A stretch of DNA of 64,000 nucleotides from Enterocloster bolteae. GTDB taxonomy: Bacteria; Bacillota; Clostridia; Lachnospirales; Lachnospiraceae. Positions 8,264 to 15,926 of the stretch are shown here, piece after piece. The first letter of the stretch is position 1; each line of letters begins with the position of its first letter. The position numbers and the translations under genes are program-made. The stretch lies in contig NZ_CP022464.2 in the NCBI RefSeq assembly GCF_002234575.2, forward strand, positions 248,001-312,000. Direction: 5' to 3'. The notes under the pieces were generated by a model. It ran no database searches, had not been told where the DNA came from, and was given only the letters and a program-made list of their open reading frames with translations.

Positions 8264-8917
8264 ATGCTTGATATATTAAAGGAGCAGGTGGTTGCAGTTG
8301 CAAAGGAGGCGGAGCGCCTGGGCATGTGCAGGCACAAATCAGGCAATTTCAGCATCTATGACCCGGAGACGGGATATGTGGTGATAACGCCCAGCGGTGT
8401 GGCCAGGGATGTGCTGGGGCCGGAACACGTCTGCGTCATGGACCTTAGCGGTAAGGTGATTGAGAGGGCGGCAGAGGTCAAGCCCTCCAGCGAGGCCATG
8501 ATGCACCTGTATATTTATAAGGAAAGAAAGGATATCCGGGCAATCGTGCATACACACGCCCGCTATTCCACTGCGTTTTCCATCATGAATAAGCCTATTA
8601 TGCCCATTGTTTATGAGTGCGCCTACCTGGGCAAGACGGGAACAGTTCCCGTGGCGCCTTATGGACGGGCCGGAACCGTGGACCTGGCTGAGAAGGTGGC
8701 GGAAGTGATGAAGGAGTATGACTGCTGTCTCATGGAGAGCCACGGCGCCATTGCAGCGGATAAGGACATGGACGCGGCATTCTTAAAGGCCCAGTACGTG
8801 GAGGAAATCGCGGAGATGTATTATATCACTCTGGCCGCCGGAAACGGGGCAGAACCACATGCCCTGCCGGTGGAGGAACTGCAGAAGTGGGCTTATCCAA
8901 AAGAAATCATTCTTTAG
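8264..8917 (+). CDS. class II aldolase, probable 5-deoxy/5-methylthio-ribulose-1-phosphate aldolase
   Basis: Zinc-dependent aldolase of 217 residues in the AraD/FucA family. Zn ligands are visible in VHTHARYST (two His) and MESHGAIA (third His). The catalytic glutamate lies in KPSSEAMMH. The length matches FucA (about 215). Placed after mtnK and mtnA, it is expected to cleave the ketose-1-phosphate to DHAP and methylthioacetaldehyde or acetaldehyde, as in the DHAP shunt of Rhodospirillum rubrum and 5-deoxyribose disposal in Bacillus thuringiensis. L-fuculose-1-phosphate activity cannot be excluded, but no fucose isomerase or fuculokinase gene is nearby. Confidence 0.88.
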   Translation: MLDILKEQVVAVAKEAERLGMCRHKSGNFSIYDPETGYVVITPSGVARDVLGPEHVCVMDLSGKVIERAAEVKPSSEAMMHLYIYKERKDIRAIVHTHARYSTAFSIMNKPIMPIVYECAYLGKTGTVPVAPYGRAGTVDLAEKVAEVMKEYDCCLMESHGAIAADKDMDAAFLKAQYVEEIAEMYYITLAAGNGAEPHALPVEELQKWAYPKEIIL

Positions 8918-8935
8918 AAGGATTTAGGAGGTTCT

Positions 8936-9931
8936 ATGAAGAAAATAATAAATGCCCCGGAAGCATATACGGATGATATGCTGCGCGGGATCTACGCTGC
9001 CCATCCGGATATGTTGAAATATGTGGAGGATGACCTCCGCTGCTACTGTACGGCAAAAAAGAAACAGGGAAAGGTGGCAATCATTACCGGCGGGGGCACC
9101 GGGCATCTGCCGCTGTTCCTTGGATATGTGGGTGAGAACCTGCTGGACGGCTGCGGGGTCGGCGGTGTGTTCCAGTCGCCTTCTTCGGAACAGCTTTACA
9201 ATGTGGCCAAGGAAGTGGAGGCCGGGGCAGGAGTCCTGTTCCTCTATGGGAATTATACAGGGGACATTATGAACTTTGATATGGCGGCTGAGATGCTGGA
9301 TATGGATGATATCAGGACGGCCAGCATCGTGGGAGCGGATGATGTGCTTTCCAATAAGGACGCCCAGGTTCGCCGGGGAGTGGCCGGAATCTTCTTCATG
9401 TATAAATGCGCAGGGGCCATGGCTGCCCGGATGGGAACGCTGGAGGAAGTATTGGACGCGGCAAAAAAGGCAAAGGAAAATACCAGAACCGTTGGATTTG
9501 CCCTGACGCCCTGCGTCATCCCGGAAATCGGCCATTCCAACTTTACCCTGGCAGAGGACGAGATGGCCTTTGGCATGGGAATCCACGGTGAGCCCGGAGT
9601 GTGGAACGGCCCGGTTAAGACAGCGAATGACCTGGCAGAGGAATCCGTGGGGGAGATACTGGGAGATATGCCCCTGAATCCGGGTGAGGAGGTCTGCCTG
9701 CTGATTAATGGCCTGGGAGCAACCAGCCAGGAGGAGCTGTATATTCTGTCGGGAAGCGTGCACCGTATTCTGGAAGAAAAGGGAATTAAGGTGTACCGCA
9801 CCTTTGTGGGAGAATATGCCACCAGTATGGAGATGGCCGGAGCTTCCATATCCATCTGCCGCATGGCAGACCAGGAGATGAAGCAGTGGATTGACATGCC
9901 TGTCCATACGCCGTTTTACACCCAGGTGTAA
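8936..9931 (+). CDS. dhaK: dihydroxyacetone kinase subunit DhaK-like
   Basis: Substrate-binding subunit of 331 residues of a two-subunit dihydroxyacetone kinase. It retains the histidine in GGGTGHLP, the aspartate region GADDV and the substrate-anchoring histidine in GIHGEPG, so the ketone-binding site appears intact. The loop after GTGH differs from the E. coli GGGSGHEPM, which may shift specificity, for example toward another short ketose. It is followed by dhaL. No PTS component dhaM is present, so ATP is the probable phosphoryl donor. Confidence 0.9.
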   Translation: MKKIINAPEAYTDDMLRGIYAAHPDMLKYVEDDLRCYCTAKKKQGKVAIITGGGTGHLPLFLGYVGENLLDGCGVGGVFQSPSSEQLYNVAKEVEAGAGVLFLYGNYTGDIMNFDMAAEMLDMDDIRTASIVGADDVLSNKDAQVRRGVAGIFFMYKCAGAMAARMGTLEEVLDAAKKAKENTRTVGFALTPCVIPEIGHSNFTLAEDEMAFGMGIHGEPGVWNGPVKTANDLAEESVGEILGDMPLNPGEEVCLLINGLGATSQEELYILSGSVHRILEEKGIKVYRTFVGEYATSMEMAGASISICRMADQEMKQWIDMPVHTPFYTQV

Positions 9932-9969
9932 CCGGTAATACTTATCTGGTTGGTTAAGGAGGAAATAGA

Positions 9970-10605
9970 ATGGAACGGATTACATGCCATGAACTTCCGG
10001 ATCTCTTTCAGGGTGCGGCGGATATCTTCGGGGAGAAAAAGGAAGAGCTCTGCGAGATGGATGCCAGAATGGGAGACGGAGACCTGGGGCTGACCATGCA
10101 GAAAGGGTTTGGGGCTTTGCCCCAGCTGATACGGGATAATGAGGCGGAAGGAGATATTGGAAAAACGCTCATGAAGGCGGGTATGAAAATGGCTGCTCTG
10201 GTTCCGTCCACCATGGGAACCCTGATGTCCAGCGGAATCATGGAAGGCGGAAAGGCCATTGGCAAAAAAGGAGAGATGGGGCCCGGGGAGCTTGCGGATT
10301 TTCTGGCCGGTTTTGCCAGAGGGATTGCGCACCGCGGAAAATGCCAGTTGGGAGACCGTACCATCCTGGATGCTGTGGACGCCGGGGCAAGGAAGGCCCA
10401 GGAGGCCTGTGCAGAAGGCGCTGACATGGGGGCCATGCTCCGCCGGGCGGCAGAGGGCGCAAAGGAAGGCGTGAAAGCAACCGAAGATATGCTTCCGAAG
10501 TATGGAAAGGCGGCTGTGTTTTCTGCCAAAGCCAAGGGCGTACCGGACCAGGGCGCTGTGGCGGGACAATATTTTCTGGAAGGATTGGGGAGATATTTTC
10601 TATAA
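9970..10605 (+). CDS. dhaL: dihydroxyacetone kinase subunit DhaL-like
   Basis: Nucleotide-binding subunit of 211 residues. The magnesium/nucleotide motif DARMGDGDLG (about residues 31-40) with its three aspartates is conserved, as is the helical-barrel pattern of the family. The ATG follows AAGGAGGAAATAGA. It is the last gene of the operon and is followed at once by a strong terminator. With dhaK it would phosphorylate dihydroxyacetone or a related ketose. Why an operon already producing DHAP needs this activity is unclear. Confidence 0.9.
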   Translation: MERITCHELPDLFQGAADIFGEKKEELCEMDARMGDGDLGLTMQKGFGALPQLIRDNEAEGDIGKTLMKAGMKMAALVPSTMGTLMSSGIMEGGKAIGKKGEMGPGELADFLAGFARGIAHRGKCQLGDRTILDAVDAGARKAQEACAEGADMGAMLRRAAEGAKEGVKATEDMLPKYGKAAVFSAKAKGVPDQGAVAGQYFLEGLGRYFL

Positions 10606-10620
10606 AAAGGATCTTTTTAT

Positions 10621-10657
10621 AAAAAGAGGACCGCTCTGTCCGGGCGGTCCTCTTTTT
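10621..10657. terminator. bidirectional terminator between dhaL and the two-component system
   Basis: A perfect 14-bp stem (10621-10634 with 10644-10657) begins with A5 and ends with T5, so it can stop transcription from both directions. It separates the plus-strand operon from the convergent response-regulator gene ending at 10673. Confidence 0.93.
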
Positions 10658-10672
10658 GCTCGTCTTTTTATT

Positions 10673-11365
10673 TTATTCCTCGCGCATCCGGTAGCCAACC
10701 CCGATTTCCGTAAATATGTACTGGGGTTCAGCGGGATTTTCCTCCAGCTTCCTTCTGATATGGGCCATGTTTACCCGCAGAATCTGGTTGTCACTATCCG
10801 CAAACGGACCCCATATTTTGGAAATAATACTCTCATAGGTCATGACCTTGCCGGCATTCTGGGCCAGCAGGGAAACCAGCTTATATTCGATCTGGGTCAA
10901 ATGGACATCCTGTCCCTTTACCTTTACCAGCCGGCGTTCAAAGTCAATGAGAAGATCGCCTACTTCATATTTAAGACTCTGGGTGCCGGCCGCTCTCTGG
11001 CTGTGGCGCAGCGCGGTGCGGATGCGGGCCAGCAGCTCAGCCGTGCCAAAGGGTTTGGTGAGGTAGTCGTCTGCTCCCAGGTCCAGGGCAGCCACCTTGC
11101 TGCGCTCCAGGGTCCTGGCGGAAATCACGATGATGGGCAGGGCGCTGGTGGATCTGACCTCCTGTATGAGTTCCAGGCCGTCCATGTCCGGCAGTCCCAG
11201 GTCCAGAAGTACCACATCTGGCTTAAGGGATTCGATGAGCTTCAGCCCGTCCGTTCCGGTGTTGGCGCAGGTAACCTGGTAGCCCTGGGGGGACAGGACA
11301 GTCTCTATGAAGTTACAGATGTTCTTCTCGTCTTCAATGATGATGATGTTGGCTTTGGTATTCAT
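10673..11365 (-). CDS. OmpR/KdpE-type response regulator
   Basis: Response regulator of 230 residues. The receiver domain (about 1-115) has the acidic cluster EDE, the phospho-acceptor aspartate in VVLLDLGLPD and the conserved lysine in LTKPF. A winged-helix output domain fills the C-terminal half (HLTQIEYKLVSLL and the recognition region). It starts 3 bases after the kinase stop, so the pair is translationally coupled. Together with a KdpD-like kinase it resembles KdpDE, but no kdpFABC genes lie in the window, so its target is unknown. Confidence 0.92.
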   Translation of the reverse strand: MNTKANIIIIEDEKNICNFIETVLSPQGYQVTCANTGTDGLKLIESLKPDVVLLDLGLPDMDGLELIQEVRSTSALPIIVISARTLERSKVAALDLGADDYLTKPFGTAELLARIRTALRHSQRAAGTQSLKYEVGDLLIDFERRLVKVKGQDVHLTQIEYKLVSLLAQNAGKVMTYESIISKIWGPFADSDNQILRVNMAHIRRKLEENPAEPQYIFTEIGVGYRMREE

Positions 11366-11368
11366 GAT

Positions 11369-12478
11369 TTAGTATTCCCTCCAATCTGGTAAGGTAAATG
11401 TAAACTGGGCGCCCCGCAGGTGATTTCCGGCATGGATTTCGCCTCCGTGGGCATTGATTATGGTTTTGCAGATGCTCAGGCCGATTCCCATTCCTTTGTG
11501 TCCGTCACCGGTATGGTTTTCCGATGTCCCTCCGCCGTCAAAAATCGTATCCAGCAGTTCGGGAGCAATCCCCTTGCCGTAATCTTTGATGGAAACAGAG
11601 AGTCCGCTTTTTTCGGAGGCAGCCACCAGGTCAATGGGCCCATTGGTACCGGAATGGAACAGGGCGTTTTCCAGAAGGTTATTGATTACCTGCTCTATCA
11701 AGGTTGCATCCATGGGTATTATGATGACGGAGTCGGGAATGCTGACCCGCACCTGGACATCCGGAAACCGTTTTCTGAACCGCTGCACGGATTCGGATAT
11801 GACTTCTTCCAGGGATTCGTCTGCCTTGACCACGGAGGCCACGCCTTTTTCGTCCTGGATTCTGGTGACTGAAAGCAGATTCTCCACCATATTGAGAAGC
11901 CACTGGGCATCTTCCTCTATGTTCCTGACCAGCTTCCGTTTTTCCTCAGGAGACATATATTCCTCCTGAGCCAGGTAGGTGGAGCTGGAACCGATGATGC
12001 TGGTCAGGGGAGTGCGCAGGTCGTGGGACATGGCCCGCATCAGGTTGGCCCTCATGGTTTCCTTTTCCGCATTGAGCAGCATGCGGTCTTTTTCCTGAAG
12101 CTGGACATTCTGCTTGGTAATCATGATGCAGATGCTGCTGGACAGGCTGGATATGAGGGCCATGCCCAGGAAGGTGATGGGATAACCGGACATGGTGAAA
12201 TTTAAAGTCAGGTAAGGGTATGTAAAGGCAAAATTCACCCAGAATACGCCGAAAAGAGAAGCCAGGATACCGGCGCCGTAGCAGCTGGTAGCACGGGCAA
12301 TCATGATGATGGCCAGGGTGTATATGATGGATATATTTGTTACATTGTTGCTGAAGTGAAAAAATATGGTGGAAACTAAAGTGGCTGCAGCCATATATTC
12401 AATGGTAATGGGCAGATTCCTTACCAGATTTATGGCAGCAGCCTTAAGGTCGGTTTTATTTATATGGAATGATTTCAT
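11369..12478 (-). CDS. KdpD-like sensor histidine kinase lacking the cytoplasmic N-terminal sensor
   Basis: Membrane histidine kinase of 369 residues. An N-terminal four-helix DUF4118 membrane region (about 20-115) is followed by a HisKA dimerisation helix with SHDLRTPLTSI (His near 150) and a HATPase domain with NLLENALFHS and GMGIGLSICK. It corresponds to the C-terminal half of KdpD. The KdpD and UspA input domains are absent. The ATG at 12478 has an AGGGGA site, while an ATG 30 bases upstream lacks one. It sits 85 bases downstream of the carboxypeptidase gene with its own promoter. Confidence 0.92.
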   Translation of the reverse strand: MKSFHINKTDLKAAAINLVRNLPITIEYMAAATLVSTIFFHFSNNVTNISIIYTLAIIMIARATSCYGAGILASLFGVFWVNFAFTYPYLTLNFTMSGYPITFLGMALISSLSSSICIMITKQNVQLQEKDRMLLNAEKETMRANLMRAMSHDLRTPLTSIIGSSSTYLAQEEYMSPEEKRKLVRNIEEDAQWLLNMVENLLSVTRIQDEKGVASVVKADESLEEVISESVQRFRKRFPDVQVRVSIPDSVIIIPMDATLIEQVINNLLENALFHSGTNGPIDLVAASEKSGLSVSIKDYGKGIAPELLDTIFDGGGTSENHTGDGHKGMGIGLSICKTIINAHGGEIHAGNHLRGAQFTFTLPDWREY

Positions 12479-12538
12479 TACATATTCCCCTGTTGGCGTT
12501 AGATGCATTCCGGCTGCATAGATGAATTAACAATTTTT

Positions 12539-12567
12539 ATTATAGCGTATGCCGGGGGGAAGTTCAA
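12539..12567 (-). promoter_or_regulatory. promoter of the KdpDE-like operon
   Basis: On the minus strand, TTGAAC (12562-12567) and TATAAT (12539-12544) are separated by 17 bases. The -35 box overlaps the stop codon of the upstream carboxypeptidase gene, so the two-component system can be transcribed independently. Confidence 0.78.
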
Positions 12568-14198
12568 CGGAAAAAGGATTTTTTGCGCCTCCGTCCCCTG
12601 CCTTTTTTTCCCTTTTCTCCCAGAGGAGGGGAGGATACGCGGCGCTGGGCCACCAGCTTTTCAAAATCCGAGGAGGAAAAACCGATGTCTTCCAGGCGCT
12701 CCAGCCTTCGCTGGCGTCTGAGGTATAGGTCCTCTTCTTCCTTCCTGCGCACATGAATCTTCACGGCCGCCACAATAGCAATGATGACAGCCAGGGAAAA
12801 TGCGATTCCCAGAATGGCCAGGGTGTTGGCCGGAATCCGGATGCTGGCAGCGGTCCCTTCCTTTGAAGTGATGTCCTGGCGGGGGGCCGGGGTCGGGGCC
12901 GGCGTCTGCCCGTGGGGAGTTTCTGCATTAGACGGTGCTTCCGGTGTATCCTGGAGGCCGGGGGCGTCTGGGCGGCCGGATGGATCCGAAGGAGCGGGAT
13001 TATCCGCCTCTCCGTCCTGGCCTATGGAAACCGCAGAGGCTCCTGAGGCGTCCTGGGATGTCAGGGAGGCAGCGCTTCCCTCCAAACCAGGAGAACACAG
13101 GTACACGGAACCCACAGGCCTGTCATTGTACGTATAGCTGATACAGGCAATGGCTGCCTGGGGATGGCTGCCGTCCAAATCATAAGTAAGGGCGGACTGG
13201 GTGTCGGTGAAGTCGGCGTCCCTGGGTATCACCACGCGGCCGCTCCGGTCCAGCTCCAGGGATATGCTGTCGCCGGAGGTCATGCCGGCAATGGTCATGT
13301 CATTTTCCAGGGACTTGTACCTGGTTTCGTAATCAACAGTCCGTAGAGACTGAAAATTGCGGAAACCAAAATCGAAAAGAGCCTTGGTATCAGAGTAATG
13401 GGACTGGTGGCCGTTGAGCACCACTGCAATCAGAGTCATGTCATTTTTCCTGGCACAGGTAACCAGGGTGTTTCCCGCTAAGGAGGTGTATCCTGTCTTG
13501 CCTGCAAAGGCGCCGGGATAATATACGGCTTCATTTTTATTTAACATCTTGTGGTGGTTGGCCACATAACCTCCCTCCGGGGTCCGCTTGGTGGGAGCCA
13601 GCTGGTAGCTTCGGGTGCCGTTGATGGTGAGAAATTCCGGGTTCTGGATGGCGGCTCTGGCTATCAGGGCCATGTCATGGGCCGTAGTGTAGTGGTTTTC
13701 GTCATTCAGGCCGCTGGGGTTGTTAAAATGGCTTCCCGTGCAGCCCAGGCTCCGGGCCTTCTCGTTCATCAGCTGGGCGAATGCCTCCCTGGATCCGCTT
13801 ACATGGCAGGCCAGGGCATTGGCGCTCTCATTGGCAGAGGCCAGCATCAGAGCGTAAAGGCAGTCCCGCACGGTCAGGACATCCCCTTCATCAATGCCGG
13901 CGCTGCTGCTTCCAGCCTCCACATTGTATACATCGTCATGGGAAAATGTAACCATCTCATTCAGATCGCACTGTTCCAGCACAATCAGGGCTGTCAGTAT
14001 CTTGGTGATACTGGCAGGGTAATAGGGCTGGTCCATGTTTTTTCCATAAAGAACCGTCCCGGTGTCGGAGTCCATGACAATGCCCGCGTCAGCCTGGATG
14101 GACACATCAGAGGGCCATTCGGGGGCTGCCGCTGCTGTTATGGGGAAAAGTCCTGCACACAGGCAGAGGCATATAAACAACATAAGGAATCGCTTCAT
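12564..14198 (-). CDS. D-alanyl-D-alanine carboxypeptidase (DacA/PBP5 type, S11 family)
   Basis: Exported penicillin-binding protein of 544 residues that trims terminal D-alanine from peptidoglycan stem peptides. A signal peptide (cleavage near TAAAAP) precedes the S11 domain with SITK (SxxK), SANESAN (SxN) and GKTGYT (KTG). A Pro/Ser/Ala-rich region and one membrane helix (IIAIVAAVKI) are followed by a very basic, charged cytoplasmic tail. The tail is longer than the amphipathic anchor of typical PBP5. The ATG at 14198 is preferred to one 15 bases upstream because GGAG lies 9 bases before it. Confidence 0.92.
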   Translation of the reverse strand: MKRFLMLFICLCLCAGLFPITAAAAPEWPSDVSIQADAGIVMDSDTGTVLYGKNMDQPYYPASITKILTALIVLEQCDLNEMVTFSHDDVYNVEAGSSSAGIDEGDVLTVRDCLYALMLASANESANALACHVSGSREAFAQLMNEKARSLGCTGSHFNNPSGLNDENHYTTAHDMALIARAAIQNPEFLTINGTRSYQLAPTKRTPEGGYVANHHKMLNKNEAVYYPGAFAGKTGYTSLAGNTLVTCARKNDMTLIAVVLNGHQSHYSDTKALFDFGFRNFQSLRTVDYETRYKSLENDMTIAGMTSGDSISLELDRSGRVVIPRDADFTDTQSALTYDLDGSHPQAAIACISYTYNDRPVGSVYLCSPGLEGSAASLTSQDASGASAVSIGQDGEADNPAPSDPSGRPDAPGLQDTPEAPSNAETPHGQTPAPTPAPRQDITSKEGTAASIRIPANTLAILGIAFSLAVIIAIVAAVKIHVRRKEEEDLYLRRQRRLERLEDIGFSSSDFEKLVAQRRVSSPPLGEKGKKGRGRRRKKSFFR

Positions 14199-14233
14199 CC
14201 TAATATTCTCCATTCACTTCTTTGCTAAGATAC

Positions 14234-14262
14234 AGTATAAAGGATTTGCGGCTTCAAGTAAA
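14234..14262 (-). promoter_or_regulatory. promoter of the D,D-carboxypeptidase gene
   Basis: On the minus strand, TTTACT (14257-14262) and TATACT (14234-14239) are separated by 17 bases, just upstream of the gene start. The -35 match is only moderate (4 of 6). Confidence 0.55.
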
Positions 14263-14299
14263 GGCTGGAGAGGGGCGTTATTTTTGAATCTGTGTCCAT

Positions 14300-14995
14300 T
14301 CAGCTTACTTTCCTGCGGTTTTTTATAGTTAGGAGCAGGCAGACTCCAAAGAGAATCAGGGACAGGGAGCCAAAGAGCAGGGCAATGCGGGCAGCCGTGT
14401 CCATGAAGAAGCCTTCAGGTACAATGTTGATGAGCATGTCCGTGGCAGGGTCCAGAATCCACAGGTCGTTGCTGAAGAAGATATGGTGGAACATGATGAA
14501 GTATTTGGTGAAGTCAGTGGATATGATGAGTCCAAGGGCCGTAATCAGCGCAAAGAACAGTCCGGTCCCCATGCACAGGGAAGGCGGAAGGACCCGTCCC
14601 ATCCTGGCTTTGGTGGCAGCCATGAGGATGAGAAGGCCGGCTCCAAGGACCAGGCATATCCTGCGGATGGACAGGGCCTTCAGGAAAAGGACCTGCACAT
14701 CCTCCATATGGGCGATTTCACGTTCATTGAAGAACTCCCTCTGTTCCCCTCCCATGGTGGTGGTCACATGGAGGTCCTCCCTGCCGCCTCTGAGATAATC
14801 CATCATTTCATCCGTCACATGGAGAAGATCGTCCATGGTCATGGACGGCAAGCTGTCCAGCACATTGTATTTGGTGTATTCCTTTTCAAAATAACCGGGC
14901 GTCCAGTATACCACTGCCTCCACGGAAGTGATGAAAAGAATAATCATCAGGCAAAATGCGGTTACGATTCCGGCGGTTCGGTGTAAATATTTCAT
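14300..14995 (-). CDS. DUF1461 / TIGR01906 integral membrane protein
   Basis: Membrane protein of 231 residues with an N-terminal helix (about 7-28), an extracytoplasmic segment of about 75 residues, then three more helices (near 112-130, 140-160 and 205-225). The pattern and length match the uncharacterised DUF1461/TIGR01906 family of Firmicutes. The ATG follows AGGAGGAATC. It is downstream of a tRNA-Lys gene and its terminator, and upstream of the carboxypeptidase gene on the same strand. No function is known. Confidence 0.82.
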   Translation of the reverse strand: MKYLHRTAGIVTAFCLMIILFITSVEAVVYWTPGYFEKEYTKYNVLDSLPSMTMDDLLHVTDEMMDYLRGGREDLHVTTTMGGEQREFFNEREIAHMEDVQVLFLKALSIRRICLVLGAGLLILMAATKARMGRVLPPSLCMGTGLFFALITALGLIISTDFTKYFIMFHHIFFSNDLWILDPATDMLINIVPEGFFMDTAARIALLFGSLSLILFGVCLLLTIKNRRKVS

Positions 14996-15036
14996 GATTC
15001 CTCCTGTATGATAGTGTGGGATAAGTTTTATATAAC

Positions 15037-15082
15037 AAAGAAAAGCCCGACCCCGCAGCTTTTCGTATCTGCAAAGTCAGAC
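15037..15082 (-). terminator. G-U-rich terminator of tRNA-Lys copy 1
   Basis: In minus-strand RNA a 14-bp stem forms between 15082-15069 and 15058-15045 with no mismatch but several G-U pairs, followed by TTTTCTTT. The same stem in plus-strand RNA would contain A-C mismatches, so it should work only for the tRNA strand. A variant with pair-preserving changes follows the second tRNA-Lys copy. Confidence 0.82.
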
Positions 15083-15089
15083 CTTTTAG

Positions 15090-15162
15090 TGCGCCTTCAG
15101 GGACTCGAACCCTGGACAAATAGATTAAGAGTCTACTGCTCTACCAACTGAGCTAAAGGCGC
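15090..15162 (-). tRNA. tRNA-Lys(CTT), copy 1
   Basis: The minus strand folds into a cloverleaf. The acceptor stem is GCGCCTT/AAGGCGC, the anticodon loop CTCTTAA gives anticodon CTT (codon AAG), the T loop is TTCGAGT and the discriminator base is A. No CCA is encoded. The 72-nt body is identical to the copy at 23390-23462. Confidence 0.97.
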
Positions 15163-15199
15163 ATGCGATTCATTTGTTTCTTTAAGTGACACGTCCACT

Positions 15200-15228
15200 A
15201 TTATAATGCGTTTTAAGAAAAATGTCAA
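15200..15228 (-). promoter_or_regulatory. consensus promoter of tRNA-Lys copy 1
   Basis: On the minus strand a perfect TTGACA (15223-15228) and a perfect TATAAT (15200-15205) are 17 bases apart. The tRNA begins about 30 nt downstream of the predicted start. Confidence 0.93.
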
Positions 15229-15304
15229 CATTTTTTTCGAAAAAAGTTAATTATCAAAAAGGCTTATCGAAAAAGTTCATTATTTACTGGGCGGAATCGC
15301 CGGG

Positions 15305-15356
15305 TATCCCCTTCCCCGCAGATACCACCGGATCCGGTGATGCCTGGGGGAGGGAT
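15305..15356. repeat. large imperfect hairpin after the nucleoside-import operon
   Basis: A perfect 14-nt palindrome (15326-15339, CACCGGATCCGGTG) forms the tip of a longer imperfect stem whose outer arms (15305-15318 and 15344-15356) are CT-rich and GA-rich. It lies between the end of the V4R gene and the tRNA-Lys promoter. No T tract follows on the minus strand, so it may protect the mRNA 3' end rather than act as a classical terminator. Confidence 0.5.
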
Positions 15357-15378
15357 TCCTCAGCTGGTTTATACAGCA

Positions 15379-15924
15379 TTACAGCACTTCGACCAGGAAT
15401 TCGCAGTAAGGATCGCCGTTGGCACAGCATTTTGTCTCTGTTACCCGGCAGGGTTTTCCCAGGGCGGTGGAGAACATGCCCGCAGCCGTACCTGCCTCGT
15501 ACACGCATATTTTGGAATGTATATTGGGAAGGCCGTAACAGTCCGCGCATTCATAATGCCTGTAGACTGCGTGGGTTTCATCAGCTTCCACTACTTCCTC
15601 AAAGGCGTATCCGTCCCTCTGGGCAATGGGCTGGTTGCTTTCCATGATTTCCGGCAGTGTCTTTCCCCTGATTTGGTCCGAGGTGATACTTTCTCCTATG
15701 ATACGGGATATTTCATAGGCAGCCTCCTTCAGTTCCGGGTAAAACAGGAAGGTAAGGGTCTGACGTTCTCTCATATAATTAAAGGGCATATGGTCGCCCA
15801 GGCGGGGACGGATTTTCACCCCCTTTTTCTGGGCTGCGTATGCGTCCGCAAAGGAACGCATCACATAGGAATAATCATCAGCCATCTTTCTGGCGTGCTC
15901 TGTGTCTATCTGAATTTTACCCAC
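15379..15924 (-). CDS. V4R (4-vinyl reductase) domain protein
   Basis: Small soluble protein of 181 residues. The C-terminal half is a V4R domain, a fold that binds small hydrophobic ligands, and carries clustered cysteines (CADC and KCCANGDPYCEF). The N-terminal half is unassigned. The start is taken as GTG at 15924, with AAGGAG 7 bases upstream and only 2 bases after the permease stop. Longer versions would overlap the permease. As the last gene of the nucleoside-import operon it may be a ligand- or metal-sensing accessory factor. Its real function is unknown. Confidence 0.8.
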   Translation of the reverse strand: MGKIQIDTEHARKMADDYSYVMRSFADAYAAQKKGVKIRPRLGDHMPFNYMRERQTLTFLFYPELKEAAYEISRIIGESITSDQIRGKTLPEIMESNQPIAQRDGYAFEEVVEADETHAVYRHYECADCYGLPNIHSKICVYEAGTAAGMFSTALGKPCRVTETKCCANGDPYCEFLVEVL

Positions 15925-15926
15925 GG

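Noticed and set aside
5409..8917. Complete methionine-salvage pathway
   Set aside because: Only mtnK and mtnA are present. The class II aldolase is FucA/AraD-like and no dehydratase, enolase/phosphatase, dioxygenase or RuBisCO-like gene lies in the window, so a DHAP-type shunt fits better.
8924..9907. Minus-strand frame of 327 codons opposite dhaK
   Set aside because: The product is His/Gly-rich without domains and runs antisense to a well-conserved DhaK; no ribosome-binding site or promoter was found.
13551..14228. Plus-strand frame of 225 codons opposite the D,D-carboxypeptidase
   Set aside because: Overlaps the catalytic domain of an intact S11 carboxypeptidase and has no recognisable domain or start signal.
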